From positions 1-64,000 of the forward strand of contig CAJWUJ010000004.1 of assembly GCA_913047625.1 (NCBI GenBank): a DNA stretch of 64,000 nt, given 5' to 3'. The position numbers and the translations under genes are program-made. Positions within the stretch are counted from its first letter, which is position 1. The number at the start of each line of letters is the position of its first letter. Under the pieces are notes generated by a model, which worked only from the letters and a program-made list of their open reading frames with translations, searched no databases and was not told the origin of the DNA. Source of the stretch: an uncultured Dehalococcoidia bacterium. Lineage in GTDB: Bacteria; Chloroflexota; Dehalococcoidia; Lucifugimonadales; CAJWUJ01. Of the stretch, positions 58,326 through 64,000 are shown one piece after another.

Positions 58326-60113
58326 TTATTCTGGAACGATTCTCAACCCCAAATCTCGAAGCTGTTCTGTTGACACCTCGTCTGGTGACCCAAATAGTGG
58401 GTCAGTAGCAGCCTGGGTTTTAGGAAAAGCAATAACGTCTCTTATTGAAGTTGCATTTCGTGAAAGGAGCGCAATAAACCTGTCTATCCCTGGTGCTATT
58501 CCACCATGAGGTGGTGCTCCATAGTCAAAAGCCTCAAGTAATTGGTTAAAGCGTTCCAGCATCTCACTCGAGGTATAACCTAAGATTGCCAGCACTTTTT
58601 CCTGAAGGGCCCTGCGATGTATCCTAATGCTACCACTGGCTAATTCTGATCCATTACACACTAAATCATATGCTTTGCTGATCACTCTACCAGGATCAGT
58701 ATCTAAGTATTGTTCATCTTCCTCCGTAGGGGATGTAAAAGGGTGGTGACTAGAATCCCATCTTTGTTTTTCTTCATTCCAATCAAATAAAGGAAAGTCT
58801 GTAATGAAACAAAAAGCAAGAGTATCTTGATCTACTAAATTCAGCCGATCTCGTAGCTCAAGTCTTAAATCCCCTAGCACCGCGTTTACTATTTTAGGTT
58901 TTCCGGCAACAATAAGAATAAGATCCCCTGGTGAGGCATCTGTCGCTTTAGCGATAAGATGCATTTCAGCATCGCTTAAATATTTACTCAGCACTGATCT
59001 GTAAGAGTTCCCAGATTGTTCACCATCCTCGTCTACGGCGATTGTAATGAGCCCCGAAGCTCCTCTACTGACAGCAAATTCAGTGAGCCCAGCCATCTGT
59101 TTTCTTGAATATGAAGAACATCCAGGAGCAGATATAGCCTTAACACATCCCCCAGCTGCAAGAGTATCCTTGAACACGGTGAAGTCAAAATCCTGAACTT
59201 CTGCAGATAAGTTTTTTAATTCCAGTGCAAACCTAATATCAGGTTTATCTGTTCCGTATCTATCCATAGCATCTTGATATTTAATCCTTGGCATAGGATT
59301 AGTAACAGAGAATTCAGGTGCAAGCTTAGCCATAATATCGAGATACAGATCTTCTGTTAAGTTCAAAACATCCCTTTCTGTCACAAAAGACATTTCAAGA
59401 TCAAGTTGCGTAAATTCAGGTTGACGATCAGCCCGCAAATCTTCGTCTCTGAAACACCTTGCTATTTGAAAATACTTATCAAATCCAGAAACCATCAATA
59501 ATTGCTTTAACTGCTGAGGAGATTGGGGTAGCGCATAAAATTGACCCCGGTGCACCCTACTAGGAACCAAATAATCTCTTGCTCCTTCGGGAGTACTTTT
59601 AATAAGAATCGGAGTTTCAATCTCGATAAAGCCTTTATCATCCAGAAAATCACGAATGTGTTTCACTACTCTATGCCTAAGCCAAAGGTTTTCCTGAAGA
59701 TTAGGTCTTCTCAAATCCAAATAGCGATATTTCATACGCAAAGATTCATCTACATTCGATGAATCATTCACATTAAACGGGGGAGTGTTAGAAGGATTAA
59801 TGACATTTACGCTGGAGGCCAAGACTTCGGTTTGCCCTGTAGGTAAATTCATATTCACCGTACCTTCAGGTCTTTCGGACACGGTGCCAGTTACCTGAAT
59901 CAACCATTCATTCCGAAATTCTTGAACTGTATCTAAATCAAGATCTGGTTCAGTGGGATTAATCACAACCTGAACTATTCCGCGCGAGTCCCTAAGGTCA
60001 ATAAAGACTAATCCACCGTGATCTCTTCTTCGATGAAGCCAGCCCGCAAGAGTGATTTCTTGTCCGACATGCTCTACACGGACATCTCCGCAATAAAGTG
60101 TTCTGAATTCCAA
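58326..60113 (-). CDS. aspS: Aspartyl-tRNA synthetase
   Basis: 'AGWLHRRRDHGGLVFIDLRDSRGIVQVV', 'QIARCFRDEDLRADRQPEFTQLDLEMSF', 'HGGIAPGIDRFIALL'. Confidence 0.98.
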   Translation of the reverse strand: MEFRTLYCGDVRVEHVGQEITLAGWLHRRRDHGGLVFIDLRDSRGIVQVVINPTEPDLDLDTVQEFRNEWLIQVTGTVSERPEGTVNMNLPTGQTEVLASSVNVINPSNTPPFNVNDSSNVDESLRMKYRYLDLRRPNLQENLWLRHRVVKHIRDFLDDKGFIEIETPILIKSTPEGARDYLVPSRVHRGQFYALPQSPQQLKQLLMVSGFDKYFQIARCFRDEDLRADRQPEFTQLDLEMSFVTERDVLNLTEDLYLDIMAKLAPEFSVTNPMPRIKYQDAMDRYGTDKPDIRFALELKNLSAEVQDFDFTVFKDTLAAGGCVKAISAPGCSSYSRKQMAGLTEFAVSRGASGLITIAVDEDGEQSGNSYRSVLSKYLSDAEMHLIAKATDASPGDLILIVAGKPKIVNAVLGDLRLELRDRLNLVDQDTLAFCFITDFPLFDWNEEKQRWDSSHHPFTSPTEEDEQYLDTDPGRVISKAYDLVCNGSELASGSIRIHRRALQEKVLAILGYTSSEMLERFNQLLEAFDYGAPPHGGIAPGIDRFIALLSRNATSIRDVIAFPKTQAATDPLFGSPDEVSTEQLRDLGLRIVPE

Positions 60114-60246
60114 GGTGTTCCTTTCTCAATAGGTTCAATAACTTTGATTATGGCATTATACGAGGTTCATAACGCTCTCTCAATCATTTTTAGTAAATTA
60201 AGGATTGCGAGAATGAAACCCTTAGTAATCCTTTATCACTTTTCAC

Positions 60247-61263
60247 CTAGTGAATAAACATTGCATCACCGAAACTATAAAAGCGATACTTTTTGTTGAT
60301 AGCTTCCTTATAAGCAGACATTATATGGGCTCGGTCAGAAAAAGCAGATACTAGCATAAGCAACGTAGAACAAGGCAAATGAAAGTTGGTAATCATAGCA
60401 TCGGTAATCTTAAAGGAAAATCCAGGTAATATATAAAGATCTGCCATACCCGATCCAGAAACCAAAGGTAATCCATCTGATACGGACGCAGCGTGTTCCA
60501 ATAAACGCACCGTTGTCGTACCAATACAGACAACCCTTCCACCTCTCAGTTTTGCAGTATTAATAGCGTCCGCAGCAAAGTCTGACAAATACCAGTATTC
60601 CTTATGTATTTCATGGTTAATGGGATTATCTTCATAAACTGGTCTAAAGGTGTCCACTCCAACATGTAAAGTAACCTCGGCAATAGTGACCCCTAAGTTC
60701 TTTACTGCCTCAAGTAATTCCTGTGTAAAATGTAATCCTGCAGTGGGAGCAGCTGCACTCCCTAAATGTTTTGCATAAACGGTTTGGTATCGATTCGGTC
60801 GCTTGAGATCCTTCTTGATATAAGGCGGTAATGGCATTAACCCATGTTCTTGAAAGACACGTTCTGATGACAAAATAACAATGGATAAACCATTAGAAAG
60901 TTTTTTGACGTATTGAGCGCTGCCAGCCAGGCCAAAGTCTATGATTTCGCCTGTTTGTATTTTACCAGATGATTTTACTTGAGCTTCCCACTCATTGCCA
61001 TTAATATTTCTTAGAGCAAATACCTCTACTTTCCCTCCTGTGTCTCTTCGGTGTCCCAATAAACGGGATGCCAAAACTTTCGTATTGTTGAGCACTACAA
61101 CATCTTTCGGGGACAAATAGTCAAGAATATCTTTAAAAAGTCGATGGCATAGGGTACCTCGTTTTTTATCCATGATCAGCAATCTGGCCTGATCTCTCGG
61201 TTCAAGAGGAGATTGCGCTATCAATTCCTTGGGTAAGAAGTAATCAAAGTCTGAAGTTAGCAC
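60247..61263 (-). CDS. queA: S-adenosylmethionine:tRNA ribosyltransferase-isomerase
   Basis: 'FDYFLPKELIAQSPLEPRDQARLLIMD', 'APTAGLHFT', 'THFHLPCSTLLMLVSAF'-like motif. Confidence 0.97.
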   Translation of the reverse strand: MLTSDFDYFLPKELIAQSPLEPRDQARLLIMDKKRGTLCHRLFKDILDYLSPKDVVVLNNTKVLASRLLGHRRDTGGKVEVFALRNINGNEWEAQVKSSGKIQTGEIIDFGLAGSAQYVKKLSNGLSIVILSSERVFQEHGLMPLPPYIKKDLKRPNRYQTVYAKHLGSAAAPTAGLHFTQELLEAVKNLGVTIAEVTLHVGVDTFRPVYEDNPINHEIHKEYWYLSDFAADAINTAKLRGGRVVCIGTTTVRLLEHAASVSDGLPLVSGSGMADLYILPGFSFKITDAMITNFHLPCSTLLMLVSAFSDRAHIMSAYKEAINKKYRFYSFGDAMFIH

Positions 61264-61271
61264 TGGTCAAG

Positions 61272-62192
61272 CTATCCAACACTGAGAATAGCTGCATGAT
61301 AGGTGTTGCTGATTAACATCGCTATAGTCATAGGACCAACTCCTCCCGGAACTGGAGTAATAGCCTTGGCTATATGCTGCGCAGACTCAAAGTCAACATC
61401 TCCTACCAACCTATATCCTTTTGGCCTGGTTGAATCTTCAACTCGATTGATGCCTACATCAATGACGACCGATCCGGGTTTAATCATATCTCCTGTGACC
61501 GCATTCGCAGAGCCTAAAGCTGCAATCAAAATATCTGCCTGGCTAGTAAAACTTTCAAGGCTAGGGGTAGCTGAATGACAAACGGTTACTGTAGCATTCG
61601 CCATTTTATCTTTTTGCATTAAAAGCAAAGCTAAAGGTTTGCCCACAATATTGCTACGGCCTAAAATAACCACTCTTTTTCCAGCAGGATCGATACCACT
61701 CCGACCAAGGAGCTGCTGAATACCTGCTGGGGTAGCAGAAACAAATCGAGGGGTTCCTTTAGCTAAAAGACCTATATTCAATGGATGCAATCCATCAACA
61801 TCTTTCATTGGATTTATCAGCTCAATGACCTTATCAGCATCAAGATGCCTAGGTAACGGAAGCTGAACCAAAATACCATGGCATGATGAATCGTTATTCA
61901 ATTGATCCAATAAATTAAGTAAAGTAGTTTCTGCAACCGTACTCGGTAAAACATGTGTTGTAACCGATATACCAGCTTCCTGGCATGCTTTCTCCTTATT
62001 TCTGACATACACCGCAGAAGCTGGATCATCACCTACTAGGACGACAGTTAAACCCGGTATTATTCCCCGGTTAGATTTAAGCTCAGCAAGAAGCAATTTA
62101 GACTCTTGCCGTACGGCTTGTGCTATTTGTTTCCCATCAATAATATCGGCTAACTTTGACATTCCTAGGTTAATCCTTTGTGAAGTATCCAA
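61272..62192 (-). CDS. folD: Methylenetetrahydrofolate dehydrogenase/cyclohydrolase
   Basis: 'YVRNKEKACQEAGI', 'GILVQLPLPRHLD', 'VVILGRSNIVGKPLALLL', 'PVPGGVGPMTIAMLI'. Confidence 0.97.
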   Translation of the reverse strand: MDTSQRINLGMSKLADIIDGKQIAQAVRQESKLLLAELKSNRGIIPGLTVVLVGDDPASAVYVRNKEKACQEAGISVTTHVLPSTVAETTLLNLLDQLNNDSSCHGILVQLPLPRHLDADKVIELINPMKDVDGLHPLNIGLLAKGTPRFVSATPAGIQQLLGRSGIDPAGKRVVILGRSNIVGKPLALLLMQKDKMANATVTVCHSATPSLESFTSQADILIAALGSANAVTGDMIKPGSVVIDVGINRVEDSTRPKGYRLVGDVDFESAQHIAKAITPVPGGVGPMTIAMLISNTYHAAILSVG

Positions 62193-62323
62193 TCAATGGT
62201 AGCATATAGGTATATTAGCGCTCAATATTACTAAACCACTCACAGGTAGAAACAAGATTTTTTCCCATTAAATGTCAATCTTTTACAGTAGTTGATAAAT
62301 ATCTATTTCGGATTTAATTTCTC

Positions 62324-62689
62324 ATGAACCTAATTGGCGTAGACATTGTAGAGCTTAAACGAATCGAACAACTAGTGAAGAGATGGGACTCCAAGTTTCT
62401 CAATCGCATATACTCGCAAGAAGAACTCTCGTATTGCAGATCCAGGTATGACAGATTAGCCGGGAGACTTGCCGCAAAGGAAGCAACCTTAAAAGCACTG
62501 GGATCTAGTTCTGCTGGAATATCCTGGAAAGATATCCACGTGATTAATCGACCCCGAAGTTCGCCTATCATACATTTGTCTGGTAAAGCCAGAGAGCTCT
62601 CTACTGCTTTAGGGATTGACCAGTTGACTGTCAGCATCTCACATACTGATGAAACAGCCATCGCGTTTGTAATGGGGACCACAAAATGA
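62324..62689 (+). CDS. acpS: Holo-[acyl-carrier-protein] synthase
   Basis: 'GVDIVELKRIEQLVKRW', 'RLAGRLAAKEATLKALG', 'VSISHTDETAIAFVM'. Confidence 0.96.
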   Translation: MNLIGVDIVELKRIEQLVKRWDSKFLNRIYSQEELSYCRSRYDRLAGRLAAKEATLKALGSSSAGISWKDIHVINRPRSSPIIHLSGKARELSTALGIDQLTVSISHTDETAIAFVMGTTK

Positions 62690-64000
62690 AAGTCGTTAGT
62701 TCAAAGCAAATGAAATGCATCGAACAAGAAGCCGTAAATAGCGGCATTTCGCAGGACGTACTCATGGAAAATGCCGGTCTTAGTATAGCTAAAACGGTAT
62801 GTTCTCGATTAAATTCTTCACATAAAAAAAGTGTTTTATCGTTGGTAGGACCGGGTAATAACGGTGGTGACGGATTAGTTGCTTCACGTATTTTGCATAA
62901 ATGGCATATTCCTGTAGTTATTTACCTAGCAACCAATTCTACTAATTGCAATGAGAAATATCAGCAGTGCATAGATTCCAACATCCATGTCATCAATGCT
63001 TCGAGTGATTTTGGCCAAAAAATACTACATCAGGAAATACTAAATGCCGGAATCATTTTAGACGCTATATTCGGGGCAGGATCCTCACAAAGAATAGATG
63101 ATGGGCTATCCGCTATTCTTACTAGAATTAATGCCGCAAAGCAAAAATCGCCCAAAGCATTTCAAATTTTATCTATTGATATGCCTTCAGGGATTGATCC
63201 CGACGATGGATCGATTTCTAGTGCGGCACTTTCCGCCGATGTAACTTTGGCCTTAGGAGCGCCAAAGTTAGGCCTATTTCGACTCCCTGGAGCAACAAAC
63301 ATCGGTAAATTAGAAAGACTACAGATAGGTATACCAGAACACCTGTTCGACAATGTGCCGATTCGTTTAATAGACAAGTCAATCGTCCAAAAACATCTTC
63401 CTGCTAGGCCACTCCATTCCAGTAAACACTCTTTCGGGAAAATACTTATAATAGCGGGATCTCCAGAATACATGGGTGCAGCAAGACTAGCTACATTAGC
63501 AGCATACCGCACTGGAAGTGGCTTGGTGACTCTCGCTACTCCAAGATCCGTATACAAGCTATTAGCTCCTACCTTGCCTGAAGCAACATACCAACCACTA
63601 CCAGAATCTAAATCCGGAAGAATCAACAAAGAATCTATTCCTTTGATTCAGTCCATTATTCACCGTTACGATGCAGTCCTTATCGGCTGTGGCCTTGGAT
63701 TTGACAAAAGTACAACTGGCTTTATCAAAGGCCTCATTTGCAATACAAATATGACGCTCCCGCCAACCGTACTGGATGCAGACGGACTTAACTGTATTGC
63801 AACTATCCCAACATGGTGGAAACACGTAAGTAATCCTATGGTTTTAACACCTCACCACCGTGAAATGATGCGACTAACTAGAGAAGATGACAACTTTGAT
63901 CCTTTGGATATTGCATCAAAATACTCACAAGCATGGAACCAAACAGTTGCTCTAAAGGGATCAATTAGCATAATAGCTGGACCCAAGGGATACTGTACAA
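62686..64000 (+). CDS. nnr: Bifunctional NAD(P)H-hydrate epimerase / ADP-dependent dehydratase, 3' truncated by window edge
   Basis: Translated by eye: 'MKVVSSKQMKCIEQEAVNSGISQDVLMENAGLSIAK...LVGPGNNGGDGLVASR'; ATGA overlap with acpS; absent from the ORF track because no stop occurs in the window. Confidence 0.9.
   Translation, partial: MKVVSSKQMKCIEQEAVNSGISQDVLMENAGLSIAKTVCSRLNSSHKKSVLSLVGPGNNGGDGLVASRILHKWHIPVVIYLATNSTNCNEKYQQCIDSNIHVINASSDFGQKILHQEILNAGIILDAIFGAGSSQRIDDGLSAILTRINAAKQKSPKAFQILSIDMPSGIDPDDGSISSAALSADVTLALGAPKLGLFRLPGATNIGKLERLQIGIPEHLFDNVPIRLIDKSIVQKHLPARPLHSSKHSFGKILIIAGSPEYMGAARLATLAAYRTGSGLVTLATPRSVYKLLAPTLPEATYQPLPESKSGRINKESIPLIQSIIHRYDAVLIGCGLGFDKSTTGFIKGLICNTNMTLPPTVLDADGLNCIATIPTWWKHVSNPMVLTPHHREMMRLTREDDNFDPLDIASKYSQAWNQTVALKGSISIIAGPKGYCT

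Noticed and set aside
1-64000. CRISPR arrays, toxin-antitoxin or restriction systems
   Set aside because: No regularly spaced short repeats or recognisable defence genes were found on reading; only the direct repeat in the aminotransferases and the topA ribbons stood out.

Overview
The window is gene-dense and AT-leaning, with short intergenic gaps. Gene content suggests a free-living, probably marine, Chloroflexota/SAR202-like (Dehalococcoidia-type) bacterium; this taxonomic guess is inference only. It contains: (i) an oligopeptide-type ABC transporter operon with RraA, CapA-like, amidohydrolase and MFS genes; (ii) a histidine operon hisZ-hisG-(PLPC-like)-hisD-hisC-hisB; (iii) a biotin ligase coupled to two SDR genes, then a TcuA-like flavoprotein, the RNase P RNA gene (rnpB, minus strand), a serine-recombinase homologue and a zinc-ribbon protein; (iv) lipB and 2-oxoacid dehydrogenase E2/E1b/E1a; (v) a catabolic region with hydantoinase A/B, an Asp/Glu racemase-like protein, TRAP transporter, aldo/keto reductase, HpaI aldolase and three GSA-aminomutase-like aminotransferases; (vi) a housekeeping block (glmU, two tRNA-Ser, topA, xer-like recombinase, aroQ, pepP, efp, clpX, clpP, tig, aspS, queA, folD, acpS, nnr). 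No CRISPR array, prophage or complete IS element was recognised. The observations most worth a second look are: (1) a serine-recombinase homologue whose catalytic-domain signature residues appear replaced, sitting 3 bp downstream of a zinc-ribbon gene and directly upstream of rnpB; (2) a translationally coupled SDR pair in which one member has lost the Gly-rich cofactor motif, NNAG and the catalytic Lys; (3) tandem aminotransferase paralogues with about 885 bp of apparently identical 3' sequence next to a diverged 5' part.
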